A DNA stretch of 64,000 nucleotides from the NCBI GenBank assembly GCA_963573315.1, contig OY752147.1, positions 744,001-808,000 of the forward strand, given 5' to 3'. The position numbers and the translations under genes were made by a program. Numbering within the stretch: position 1 is the first letter of the stretch; each line of letters opens with the position of its first letter. Origin of the DNA: Entomortierella parvispora (lineage: Eukaryota; Mortierellomycota; Mortierellomycetes; Mortierellales; Mortierellaceae). Of this stretch, positions 9,473-19,846 are shown one piece after another. The notes beneath the pieces were generated by a model. It searched no databases, was not told where the DNA came from, and saw only the letters and a list, made by a program, of their open reading frames with translations.

Positions 9473-12420
9473 TCACAGCGTCTTCTCTGCGTCGCCTTGG
9501 TTCAACATGCTGATCACTCGCCTTGCCAATCCAACGATCTCGCCGCTATCATCGTTCACATTGCCGTTCTCGTCCATAGATTGATGTGGTGAGCTCGAGT
9601 CAAAGGTCTGGGTCAAACGGCGGACCTCGGGTATAATCTCGGGCGAACGTGTAATCAGTCCCATAAGCTTTGGATTCTGTCCCTCCAGGAACTGGACAAT
9701 TGTCCAGATCGCAATGTGTTGAAACGTCGTATCCACACTGCTCAAGAACCTTGACAAGTAGCCATGCAGACCCCCAGAGGGTGCATCCCAGACGTTGATA
9801 AACGGACCATAGTCCTGAACTTTTGAAGACAAGTTACCGATGGCTGCCGCACTGTTACCCTGTACTTCTACGCTCTGGGAGTCTGTCAAAGGAATTAAAA
9901 CATCCAGAGCTCCTAACTCAAGAAGCTTTGGCTTGAGTTCATCTAATGAGTGTTCAATAGATTTCAACAATTAAAACACAGGAAACAGAAATAAAAAACG
10001 AACTGACATCATCATTAAACTTCAAGACTGTCTTACCACTTAGGGCCAAAACTGCAACACAGGCGGTCATTTCGGACTGAACACTCAGGGGGACCTTCAG
10101 CACCAAGTGGCAGACTCGTTCAACAGCACCAGCTTCTACAATTGCCTTCTTGTTGCGCTCACTGCTAGCTGCGAGATTGCGCAGAGTCGAGATGGCGTGG
10201 CATTGAATCTCCTCATTTTCATCGTAGGCCAAGAGATCGATAAGTGGGTCCAAAAATCCAGCGTCAATGATGGGCGACTCGTTCAATGGGTGGATCGAGA
10301 TGTTACGAATACAGGCGACCGATGAAAGAATCAGGGGAAGGAATGTAGACTTCAGAAGGCGAAGTAAAGGCGTCAGTCCTCGTGATCTGACTATCTCCAA
10401 CTGGTATTTCTCATCAGAGGCCAGGTTGCGGAGGGCCAGCGCTGCCTGGCACTCGACCTTGAGACTAGTTGAATCCATCAATCCAATAAGCGAATTGACA
10501 AGCTTGGGTTCCGTTTGTGCGAGCTTTTTCCTATTTGCGCTATCGACTGCAATATTACTGAGGGCGGTCGTGCAGTAATACTGCACATCTGTATCGGGTG
10601 AGCTCAAAAGGCTGACAAGCACAGGGATGGCTCCTGCACTGACCAGCTGCTGTCGGTTCTCATCGGAGTGTGTCATGTTGAGAAGTGCACCCGTCGCATT
10701 TCGCTGTACGCGCATGTCTTTCGACTTTGCCAACCTTGTCAAAGGGACAAGGGCTCCTGATTTGGCGATCTTGGTCTTGTTCTCGTCTAGCATGATACAC
10801 TCTAGTTAGTCACCAATGCATACGGCCAGTTCACGAGAACAGTTGGTTTGTTTCACCTACCATGAGTGGCAAGATTCGTGATGCATCCAACAGCATTGCA
10901 CTGGACCTCCACGTTGGGAGACAACATTTGACGGATAAGAGGGTCCAGTCCACCAAGTTTGACAATCAAAAGCTTGTTCTCGGCTGTTACGGCAATAAAA
11001 ACCACGCATCAGTCAGCGATTCTGTAGGATACCATCCGACTTCAGTTTCAGCACATGATCGCCTTACTGTTGACAGCCAAGTTTCCAAGAGCGGCGGAGG
11101 CAGCTCTCTGAACTTCCACGTCATGAGATTGGAGAAGAAACAGAACAGGCTCTAGAGTATCTCTATCCACATTCCTCACGTCTAATCGTTCATAAAAGAG
11201 TCGTTTTTGCAAAGGCGATATGAAAGAAAGGGAAAGTGACATTAGAACCCTGATCAGAGCTCTACTTACGTAACCAGCTCCAATTCTAGTAGAATGAAAA
11301 CAATGCCGTGCATGAAATTCCGTGGGCACAACAAGAAAAATATACCTTTTTCTGTGATCTCGGCAAAGGCTAGGGCCGCAGAGCGCTGCAAGTCAACATT
11401 GTCCGAGAAGGCAAGAGTAGAAAGAGCACGAAGAGGGTCTCCTTCGAAAAAGTTGGTCTCTGTGCGGTCTATTCGTGGGAAGACAGTGAAGAGTTAGTCA
11501 TATGGTCAGCGCGTCATCAATATTTGTCCTTGCCCCTTTCAAAAAAGATGGGATGTCGAGATGAGAACACAAAAGAAAAAAAAAATTTAAAAAAGACGAA
11601 GCTCGGGCTACAAAATAGAAACGTCCCACCACCACAACCACAACCGCCTCTACCGCCCAGTTGGACCATCCCAATGATTCCAAGGGAGTAAACAAAGCCT
11701 CCCGCATGAAGTTCGTTCATGTCACTTGACAACCACGTATCGGTATCCCAGGAGAGAGCATGTCGGCCTAGGCCAGCCAACGAGAAGAGAGGGGTGGAAT
11801 TGCGTGTATACGTGTGCAAGATAGAGGGACTGAGTGGAAGAGAAGAGTTGACGGCGAGAAAGTAGCGACAGACGTACGCCCACACACACCGCTGCTGCTG
11901 TGTGTCAGTCTGCTCCGCGAACCCCTTCTATCATTGCCCTCTCCTTGAATCTCTTGGCAGTTTTGCGGAATGGAGTCGCATGCCAAGCAGTAACTCCATT
12001 TTATGCAAAGATCCTGCTGCAGACCATCCTGATGAAAGTAGCCGCCAATCTTAAAAGCCTTTTTTTTCCCACCCAATGTTCCCGAGTTTGTGATCAATCC
12101 GTCCCTGAGCTGAGGGCGGGTGCGCGCTATCCCGCCATCCAGCCATGCTGCCAAGGGGCACACAGACTAGAGTAGAAACTTACTCTCCAAGAACTGCAAT
12201 AAGTCCGCGACAGCCTCGCGTTCATTCTCTTGTAGCAATGGCTCGTAAAGGCCGTTTCGAGTGCGGTCTATGAGGTATGAAGACATGAACGCATGGTCGG
12301 GAAAAAAGAAAGGGTCAGTCAGCCAGCCATTAGGCACACAATGCTCGCGTGCTCGTCGATTGGAGTTTGGCAATATCCATCGGGTAGCTTACCAGCACAG
12401 CAACTTGAGCAGGCACCCAT
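9473..12420 (-). CDS. VAC8: Vacuolar armadillo-repeat protein Vac8
   Basis: Seven exons, complement(join(9473..9942,10037..10786,10861..10983,11068..11181,11346..11468,12184..12267,12393..12420)), encode 563 residues; yeast Vac8 has 578. The 28-nt first exon encodes MGACSSCCA. Gly2 is an N-myristoylation site and the following cysteines are palmitoylation candidates, the vacuole-anchoring signature of Vac8. The rest is a ladder of armadillo repeats with diagnostic segments such as [14 protein letters not shown] and [17 protein letters not shown]. Vac8 binds partners in vacuole inheritance, nucleus-vacuole contacts and autophagy. All six introns are in phase 1, so every exon junction splits a codon after its first base. 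Intron 2 (12183 to 11469) is long and contains nothing recognisable. Confidence 0.95.
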
Positions 12421-12585
12421 GGATGAGGAATCCTTGTATGGTTAGAGGAAGTGAAGGTGAAGGGAATGGACGACTATTTGAGGGATGGGTGTGAAGATTA
12501 TTAGATTAAGGAAAGAGGCGGAAAGAGAAGGAGAGAATAAAAATATTGAGCGTGATGTAATCACGGGATGGGATGGACAAGGGCG

Positions 12586-12632
<47 letters not shown>
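12586..12632. repeat. GGAGCA hexanucleotide array
   Basis: About seven to eight perfect tandem copies of GGAGCA lie upstream of VAC8, probably in its 5' UTR or proximal promoter. On the VAC8 sense strand this is a TGCTCC array. Confidence 0.85.
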
Positions 12633-12730
12633 GGAGGAGAAGAAGGAAGCAATAGGGAAATGGGAAATGGGAGATGAGAGCGTGTGCTTGTTGAACGGAC
12701 GGAGTCAGAGAAAGAAAGGGAGGGAAATAG

Positions 12731-12759
12731 CGACGACGACGACGACGACGACGACGACG
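12731..12759. repeat. GAC/CGA trinucleotide array
   Basis: This is a perfect triplet run of about nine copies (CGACGA...) in the VAC8 upstream region, on a purine-rich background. Confidence 0.85.
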
Positions 12760-13869
12760 GAGAACGAGAGAGAAAGAGAGTGAAAGAGAGAGAGCCCTGC
12801 GGGGTGGGAAGGGTAGGTGCTGAGAAGACAAAGCGAGCAGGCAGGCGGGTCAGGTTGGGTTTCTGGCTGTCAGGTGGTGCAGGTGGGTGGAAGAGTGGAG
12901 CCCGGAGAGGGTGAGGAGGAGGAGGAGCAGAGGAGGATGGGGAGAGGGAGGGAGGGAGCAGAAGAATAGAAAGTCGAACAACCGCCTCATGCATCGCACA
13001 CGCAAGGCAAGAGAGGCAAGGGGCGCGCGCTCACTTCCTTCCTTTTGTCGCTCGCTCGCTCGTTCGTCCACACTTTGATACTTTGCCGCGACGACAAAGA
13101 CTGACCACACACCTCAGTCATTCACATCCACGCACGCACACGCACCACTCTGCTGGTTCAACTCCGCATCGCACGGCAGAGTCGTCTACTGGGCTGGACT
13201 GGGCTGGACTGGACTGGGGAGCATAAAGGGACGACAAGGAGGCAAGGGGTTCTCTCTCCTTCTCTCTGGCGTGTGCTTGTCGGTTGAGAAACAATTGAAA
13301 GACAACTCACTGCACGGCACTGCACTGTGTGCAAATACGAAAGAGGAACAGACAGTTCCCTAGTCCTATATAGCGCCAATACCAATGCCAATGCACCCCC
13401 ACTCAAAGACAACAACACACACAGTTGTCGTGGTCGATGCTGCTGAGTAGACCCACCTTTCGTTGATAATATGGACGATACGGTTCAAAGGGAGTGAGGC
13501 GCTGTGAAGTTGGTCGATGTGAGAGACGGAATCAGAAAGGAGACGGCAGAAGGGTGTGGGGTAGAGGAAGCGACTGCTGCTATCACTATATAGCGAAAAG
13601 AGGCAAACAGAAAGATTGCATGCGACCCCATGTTCTCATCTCCAATTCAATAGGATGGATGCTTTTCTCGCCCCCTCTTCAATTGCATGCCCTCCATAAT
13701 TGATTGGGCTGCGCCACAATGAGAATTGGTGGCGAAACCAAACAGCCGTTCCAAAAATACAATTTCAGATCGACGAAAGGTTGTATTTACAAAGTGAGGC
13801 TAAATAGGGGGAGATGAGGGGGAGAAAGAGAAAGAGAGAGAAGGCTGTTGTTGTGTGCGCAACGTGCCC

Positions 13870-15063
13870 TCAAAAGTGTTCAGGCCGAGGCATGGTCATG
13901 ATTGGCGTGGATGGTTCTGGTCCAGGTTGGCTCTGGTACTGGTTTCCATAGGGAGACTGTTGGTGTGGAGGGCATATCATCATGGGGTAAGGGCCTCCCG
14001 CGGGCTGTTGCGGCTGAAAGGGATATGTCTGCTGGCCATACACATTATTGGAGCTGTTATAGGTCTGGTATCCGTCGTAGGCAGACGCAGACATATTAGA
14101 CATGGCCGATCCTTGTTGAGTATGACCTGTACCTTGCTGTGGCAGGTATCCTTGATTGCTGTTGCCACTAGTGTTTCCATGATGGCTGCTATAGTCATAT
14201 CCACCTGGTCCGACCCCTCCGGTCATGGACTGGTAGCTAGCCTGAGGAATATGGGTGTAAGTGTTGTACGGCGAGGCACCGTTGTTTTGTGGCAACGCAA
14301 CCGCTGGTGGTGTAGCGACGACGGGCGAGGCCGTTGTGATGACGGGATTCTGGTACATATTCTCTGTAAAGCGTCCCATGGTCATGGCTGGGGACAAAAC
14401 CGATGTTCCAGGCGCAGTTGTGGCTGGGTTAGAGGCGGGTGAGGAGTCTTCAGCATTTTTGGGCTCTTCTGACCCGTGCAGGTCTCCATTCTCTTCAGCG
14501 CGACGATACTCTGAAGGCGAGGGAGCGAGTTGGTAAGTGCCTCCGACCTTAACTTGGGCTGCCTTCTTGTCACGAACAGCTCTCTGGATAGAGAACGTGA
14601 TAAGAATACCTGCAGTAGCCATGAAGAAAAGCGCCGATACGATACAAAAGGCGGTTGAGGCAAACATGGACTGACAGGCTCGGATAAAGTTTTTGTCGTC
14701 CGTATCCTTGCCAGTGGAAGGAAGAACTTTGCAGGAGATGTGGGTCATATTGTTGGCAGGCTTGGCAATACCCCCAACAGCAGCGAGGATCCAGAGCAGG
14801 AGTGCGAAACCCACCCAACAGCCCTCGATCGTGGCATTCATGGTGCGCCCTGATTTTTGGCGAAAAACCAGAACAAGTGTCGTAAGGGTGGATATGAGGG
14901 CAAAGGCTAGTGTGGCACAGGCAATGGCCGAGACGGAGCCGTTGTCGGGCGACTTTGGGTAGGCTGAGAGATAGAGACAGATGCAGACAACGACAATAAG
15001 GCCAGAGAAAAACGATCCGAGCTGAACCAGGAACAGGGTCCTGGATGTCGGAGACAGATTCAT
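13870..15063 (-). CDS. MARVEL-like four-helix membrane protein with Gln/Tyr-rich tail
   Basis: A single exon encodes 397 residues. Four hydrophobic helices are visible at about residues 9-32, 43-65, 80-100 and 132-157, with a polar, cysteine-containing loop between helices 3 and 4. This topology is that of fungal MARVEL-domain proteins, which act in plasma-membrane or vesicle organisation. After helix 4 comes a basic segment, then an approximately 220-residue cytosolic tail rich in Pro, Gln, Tyr, Asn and Gly that is probably disordered. No intron was found, unlike most neighbours. The assignment rests on topology, not on a specific motif; any function is inferred. Confidence 0.65.
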   Translation of the reverse strand: MNLSPTSRTLFLVQLGSFFSGLIVVVCICLYLSAYPKSPDNGSVSAIACATLAFALISTLTTLVLVFRQKSGRTMNATIEGCWVGFALLLWILAAVGGIAKPANNMTHISCKVLPSTGKDTDDKNFIRACQSMFASTAFCIVSALFFMATAGILITFSIQRAVRDKKAAQVKVGGTYQLAPSPSEYRRAEENGDLHGSEEPKNAEDSSPASNPATTAPGTSVLSPAMTMGRFTENMYQNPVITTASPVVATPPAVALPQNNGASPYNTYTHIPQASYQSMTGGVGPGGYDYSSHHGNTSGNSNQGYLPQQGTGHTQQGSAMSNMSASAYDGYQTYNSSNNVYGQQTYPFQPQQPAGGPYPMMICPPHQQSPYGNQYQSQPGPEPSTPIMTMPRPEHF

Positions 15064-15760
15064 GACGGATGAATGCGAGCGAATGGAGCCGGGAAAGTAT
15101 CCAAAGGAATTAGGCGAGCGATAAAGCGACGAAAGCTATTAAAGCGATGGTAGTGGTGGTAATGATGGAAGTGGAAGTGGAAGTGAGTAGATTGATTGAA
15201 TGGGAGGAAGAAAAGAAGTTCAAGAAGGCAAAGGCCAAATAAAGTAAATTTTGAATTTTTGAAAATCACCATGACGTCCAGGTTTCCAAAAAAAAAAAAC
15301 GGACGTCCAAGTTTCCCAACAGTTCCGACAGTCCAGGTCTTCCGACAAGAAAAAGTATTTTTGTGCTTTGGACCTTGGTCCACGGCCGTATTGGGGGTCG
15401 CCTGCTTGCTGAGCTGCAGTGCGAAGCGTCATTCCTCCAGCTGGGCTGTTCAGGTTTCCTCCTCGTGTTCTGTCTTGGCTAACCCTGTACACATTTTAAA
15501 ACAAGGCAGGGGCAATCAGCAATGGACTTGAGAACAGAGCAGCTAGAAGCAGAGCGAGCACAGACCAAGAGCCACAATGGAAAAATTCAGTGAGCAGGGT
15601 TGCCGTAAATATTTGGTAATGATGGTTGTCCAACAAAGCTCAGTTTACGAGCTTTTATTGATATGTAAATTATGTACAGGCGACTATCAGTCGCCGATTG
15701 CTTTCTGCGCGCAGAAAGTAGTTTTCTCTGTAGGAGTAAAAGAATGGATGGATATGACGT
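15064..15760. other. Intergenic region upstream of the MARVEL-like gene
   Basis: About 700 bp separates the MARVEL-like start from the stop of the RTC3-like gene. It contains a short A run (15289-15298) and an AT-rich stretch near 15600-15680. No gene or RNA was recognised. Confidence 0.55.
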
Positions 15761-16207
15761 TTACTTTCCATGATGGGGGGCTTGGATCTCGCCTTGCATG
15801 ATGATTTGTTCGGCGATGGACTCATGGTTCTCAGTGTTGAACAGGGAAGCCAAATCGGACTTTGCTGGGCGAGCAACCTTGCCCTCAAAACCCTTTCCGG
15901 TCACAGTTTGGTAGATCTCAAAGGCTAGTGGGAGGAAAAAAGAGTACAAAAAGATGGATAAGAAATCACCTGGAAGAATAGAAAAGTGTACCAGCAGGAA
16001 CGAAGACTTACATTGGACAACATCGACAAGAGCGATTGGGGGCTCGTGCATGTCACTCTCCTTGAAGTGGCGCTGGTGGTTGCCGCTGGGACCCTGGTGG
16101 GATCTCTGAGCACGATATTTGGCAGCCATACCGGGCTCGGTCATAATGAATACATCGGGCATGTGGGTGCCGGGGATGTTGGGGGCCTTGTAGACGACTT
16201 TTTCCAT
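15761..16207 (-). CDS. RTC3: SBDS N-terminal (FYSH) domain protein, Rtc3-like
   Basis: Two exons, complement(join(15761..15924,16012..16207)), encode 119 residues; yeast Rtc3/Ydl-type stand-alone FYSH proteins are about 110. The core VDVVQSFEIYQTVTGKGFEG, followed by a region ending in EQIIMQGEIQ, matches the stand-alone version of the SBDS N-terminal fold, including the upstream beta segment VFIMTEPGMA. SBDS itself acts in 60S ribosome maturation; the small proteins are linked to RNA metabolism or stress, and their role is poorly defined. Splicing removes an 87-nt intron that is open in one frame but would insert a hydrophobic segment absent from the family. A TATA box lies about 90 bp upstream of the ATG. 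Confidence 0.72.
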   Translation of the reverse strand: MEKVVYKAPNIPGTHMPDVFIMTEPGMAAKYRAQRSHQGPSGNHQRHFKESDMHEPPIALVDVVQCKSSFLLVHFSILPGDFLSIFLYSFFLPLAFEIYQTVTGKGFEGKVARPAKSDLASLFNTENHESIAEQIIMQGEIQAPHHGK

Positions 16208-16298
16208 GCTGATTTTCTGGTTTGGTCTGATAATGGGGAATGAGAGGGTACTTGGGAAGGGTGTGAAGAGAAAGAGAGGTGTGGAAAAGCTTTTCGTC

Positions 16299-16309
16299 TT
16301 TATATAAAG
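16299..16309 (-). promoter_or_regulatory. TATA box of the RTC3-like gene
   Basis: TTTATATAAAG, near-palindromic, lies about 95 bp upstream of the ATG at 16207. A strong consensus TATA is common for stress-inducible fungal genes. Confidence 0.5.
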
Positions 16310-16744
16310 CAAGAAAGAACCCATTGGATCCAAGACGTTCCAAAAAAAAAAAAAACGATTCGCGTCTCACTCAAAGTGGATTTGTGACCCATCCAAGCCA
16401 CCATGGCCAGATATATGAGGGTAGGGGGGATGCGATTGTCTTTGCCTCTTCTGCTTCGTCGTCGTCGTCGCTGCCTCTGGTTCATGGAAACCGGGTTCAT
16501 CCAAGCAGGGTGAGGGAGCTTTAGGAGAACATAGGAAAGTCCACCGATATTCGAGAGATTACGTTTATTCTGCTATGGGAGAGCAAACCGACAAGCGTAG
16601 GCCTTCGAGCGTTGGCGACAAGGGCCTTTTCAACCTATCCTTTTGGAGCACCCCAATGGGATCTGGTCATGGACGATATGGGATACACGAAACCAGTGGG
16701 CCGTTCCCCGGTGATGATCAAACGAGATTCACCACAACACTCAG

Positions 16745-16752
16745 GTCACGTG
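16745..16752. promoter_or_regulatory. GTCACGTG element upstream of APC4
   Basis: This Cbf1-type octamer lies about 90 bp upstream of the preferred APC4 start codon (16843). The same octamer occurs in other short promoters of this window. Confidence 0.35.
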
Positions 16753-16842
16753 CAAGTTCGCAGAGCACCGCGCATGTTGCTGCAAGGCGATCAAGCAGCA
16801 TGGCAGTCTGTCATGTGCTCTTCTGCAAACCACCTACGTTTC

Positions 16843-19816
16843 ATGTCTCGGCGTACTTTTGATGAACTCTCCGCATACAGATTTGAGAAGGCGCACAAGC
16901 TGGAGGCATGGTGTCCAGATTCAGATCTCCTGGCCATGGTGACCGAGGCGAACGACCTCGACATTTACCGAGCAGATTGGTCCAAGCATCGTTCCATCAA
17001 GCTGGAAGGCGATGCTTTGACTCTTGTATGGCGACCTGATGGTAACATATGAAAGCCTTCAGCCAAGTGTTGCATAAACAAAGAGGACCTTGGCTTATTT
17101 CTCCCATGCAAACTACAGGCAAGATCATTGCAGTGGGGCTATCGTCAGGCAAGATCTGTTTGTACCATTACAGAGACGGATCCTTGGTTCGAAAGATTGA
17201 GGCTGTCTCAACAACATCCTCTAGATACAGTCAGAGTGAGCGGGAACATAAAACTCTGGCTACAATGGGGCCCATCGAGTTTCTACGCTGGGAGCCACTG
17301 TTTGTTGGAGAGCCAATGGAGCGCGTATTTCCACAAGAGGTAAAGACATGCTCCCTGGTCTAGACTGGTGTCCAAACTCTTGTGCTAATCTTGAAAAACT
17401 TTGCGCCCATAATGTAGACATCGCAAAGATCGATCCTACGGAAGCTACCCTCGCAGAGACCCATACCGCTCTCGATCACCGCGCAAAAACGTGCCCAGGC
17501 CACAGCATTTTTTCGAGCAAAAGCGGACAGCGAAGGCGATTACGGCGTGGAGGTTGCAGAGCCTGTGGAGGGGGACCCAGATGGACTGGATGAATATGCA
17601 ACATATGCCATGACTGCCTTGTTTGCTTCAGACGATCAGGCCCAGTTCTACTTGCTATTGTTTGCTGGCTTGCAAACAGGCTTCCTGACTCTTTGCGAAT
17701 TAATGAAGGAGTACGGAAATGAGACCTACAAGGTGGGGGGTGGTTCAGGATGCTAAATCAGGCGTGAAACAATGTAAAGTTTCGTCCGCTCATCAGTCAC
17801 CTTCGTCAATTTTATAGAAATTCAAAATCCTGGATGCGGCCATTCAGCTGGATCTGGGGGAAATGACAATTATGGCCTCGGGGATCACATTGGAAAGCAA
17901 CAACAGCGAGCTTTTGCAAATCACGCTCGATTTAGGAATGCTGCACGCCCATGCCCATGATATCAAATCTTTAGGCCAAAAGAGGCGACCAATACAGCTG
18001 CTTCTAAAGTATCTAAAGGATGCCATTGGTGTCATGGATGCAGATTCAGAGACAGTATACCGAAATATTGAGATTGCTCGAGACGAGATCAGTACACGAC
18101 TAAAGGAAAAAGAAGGTACTGAGGATCCTCATTTGGTTGTGACCCTATTCTTAGAGCCGCTGCGAACCTGGAGAACTGAGCAATAACTCGTTGGATCCCA
18201 CTTTCATAGAACTGGAAACTCCAGGAGATGCCCTCGTCGCACTCTTCGCTCGCCATATACCCAACGAAGGTCTCAAGGAATATCTGACTTCTGACCTGCG
18301 CCAAGACGGCTTACAAAGATGGGCCGCCTCCACCGAAGGCGCCTATCGAAACATGCTGAAAATTATATCTGACTGCTTCCTGCCGTGCTGTGAGCGTTTA
18401 CACATTCATTTGAATGACCTCTATGGATATGTTCAAAAGTAAGTATAGTAAGCCTCCGATGTTTATATTGCACTGTATGTGAGCTATCCTCTCTAACAGA
18501 ATAACCGCGTTTCATATGTTTGACTAGAAATCAAGAGGGTCACAATGTATGTGAAATAGATAGGGCAGTTCTTGATGCTTGTGAACAGGAACTCAAGGAT
18601 ATGTTTCGGTTTGCGGAACTTCTCAAGCAAGCTCTTGACAAGGAAACAAAATCTTTTGGAGAGTTCAAGAGCTTTCTTGCCACAAGTAAGATCACCCTCC
18701 TATGCATGGACAGGTTCCAAAATTCGTGATTACTAATACTATTGTATTGTTGGATGCTAGTCATTGATGGCCTTGTACCTTCAGATGCTTCAGGAACAAG
18801 GCCAAGAACAAAAACAACTCTCCGGTCCGCTGCTGGTCTGTCAAAGTATATCCGGTCTGTCTTCTCCACCAGTGGTCTCCGCCAATTCTTCGAAAGCACT
18901 GACATCGATACAGACCTCGACACAATCGTTTCGCGCCCTCCAGATGTTGCGTTGTTGAAAAAATCTTTTACCGCACGTGTTTCCGAGTTGCAAGCAAGGT
19001 ATTCTCGGATTTTCGAAGGACCAGAGATTTCCATGACCCACAGTATCCGCATCAAGAACATGCTGGTTCTTGAACCAGTCATGGATACCATTTCCTTCGG
19101 GCCGATGCGTACCACCTATGTGGATGAGCCAAACTTGGACATGTGCTCCGAGGCTACTGTCGTCGATAGTTGGCACTATGCTGTCTTTCACTTGACACCA
19201 CAGCAAAACCAGGGAACAGCAGGGCGTAAGTCCTATCAAACTGTCATTTTGTGCAAGTTTGAAAGCTTTAGCTGATGCATTCATCTCACCCTTTCTTCAT
19301 ATTGTCAATCCAGTGCGAATCATTCGGTCTCGGTCTTCCATTGAGCTAAGGGAGGGCATACATGCGATATCAACTCATGGAGGTGACGTAGGCGTTCCAT
19401 CACAGATCGAGCGCCAGACGCTTTTTTTGAGTCTTCCTGGGTGGATCATCTTAGATATTTGCTTCCTGAATGATCAAGAGCTGGCAGTTTGCACGTTAGA
19501 GAACCAAGAAGTCGATTTATATCCTCCACGCCCCCCTGTGGTCATGATTTTGCGATCGATCCAGTTTACAGAAGGGTTTACTCATCTTTCGCATCAAAAA
19601 CACCACGAGACTGGGTTGGGAAAGGAGCAACCGTTGATAGTAACTGGTTCGGTGCAGCTTCAAGGCTTTGATTCTGTTGCTGTTGCATTGAATTCTGCTC
19701 ATGGTCTTTCTCCTAGTCGATATAGAGTCGTGGCTAATTGGCGTAAGAAAGGAAGCTTAGCCAGTGTTCATTTTCCTACAGGCCGCATCACTGTTTTTGA
19801 CATGACAGGAGGATAG
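16843..19816 (+). CDS. APC4: Anaphase-promoting complex subunit 4 (APC4)
   Basis: Eight exons, join(16843..17041,17119..17339,17418..17732,17818..18115,18174..18438,18528..18685,18761..19225,19314..19816), encode 807 residues; human APC4 has 808. The N-terminus has the APC4 WD40-like start, with LEAWCPDSDLLAMVTEANDL and then LVWRPDGK. The middle matches the APC4 long helical domain, including LLLKYLKDAIG and GLQRWAASTEGAYRN. APC4 is a scaffold subunit of the nuclear APC/C ubiquitin ligase, bridging the platform and the TPR arm. The start at 16843 was chosen because it places the WD40-like region as in homologues; an upstream in-frame ATG at about 16669 has a better start context. Intron 3 uses a GTGGGG donor. 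The fourth intron (18116-18173) has a weak acceptor but is required to keep frame. Confidence 0.88.
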
Positions 19817-19846
19817 CAATAAAGCCATACAGAATATATTACACCG

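Larger units (their letters stand above)
12421..13869. other. Long VAC8 upstream region with purine/triplet repeats
   Basis: About 1.45 kb separates the VAC8 start from the stop of the next minus-strand gene. It is dominated by purine-rich sequence on the + strand (pyrimidine-rich for VAC8), with a hexanucleotide array and a GAC triplet array. TATATAG motifs occur near 13366 and 13587. Open frames here are repetitive and resemble no protein family. It probably holds the VAC8 promoter and leader. Confidence 0.5.

Noticed and set aside
12442..12994. Overlapping frames encoding poly-Ser, poly-Leu, poly-Arg or poly-Asp upstream of VAC8
   Set aside because: They are direct translations of hexanucleotide and triplet arrays and have no independent support.
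15925..16011. Reading the RTC3-like gene through its intron
   Set aside because: The frame is open, but it would insert a hydrophobic 29-residue stretch absent from the family; GTAAGT and CTAG splice signals are present.
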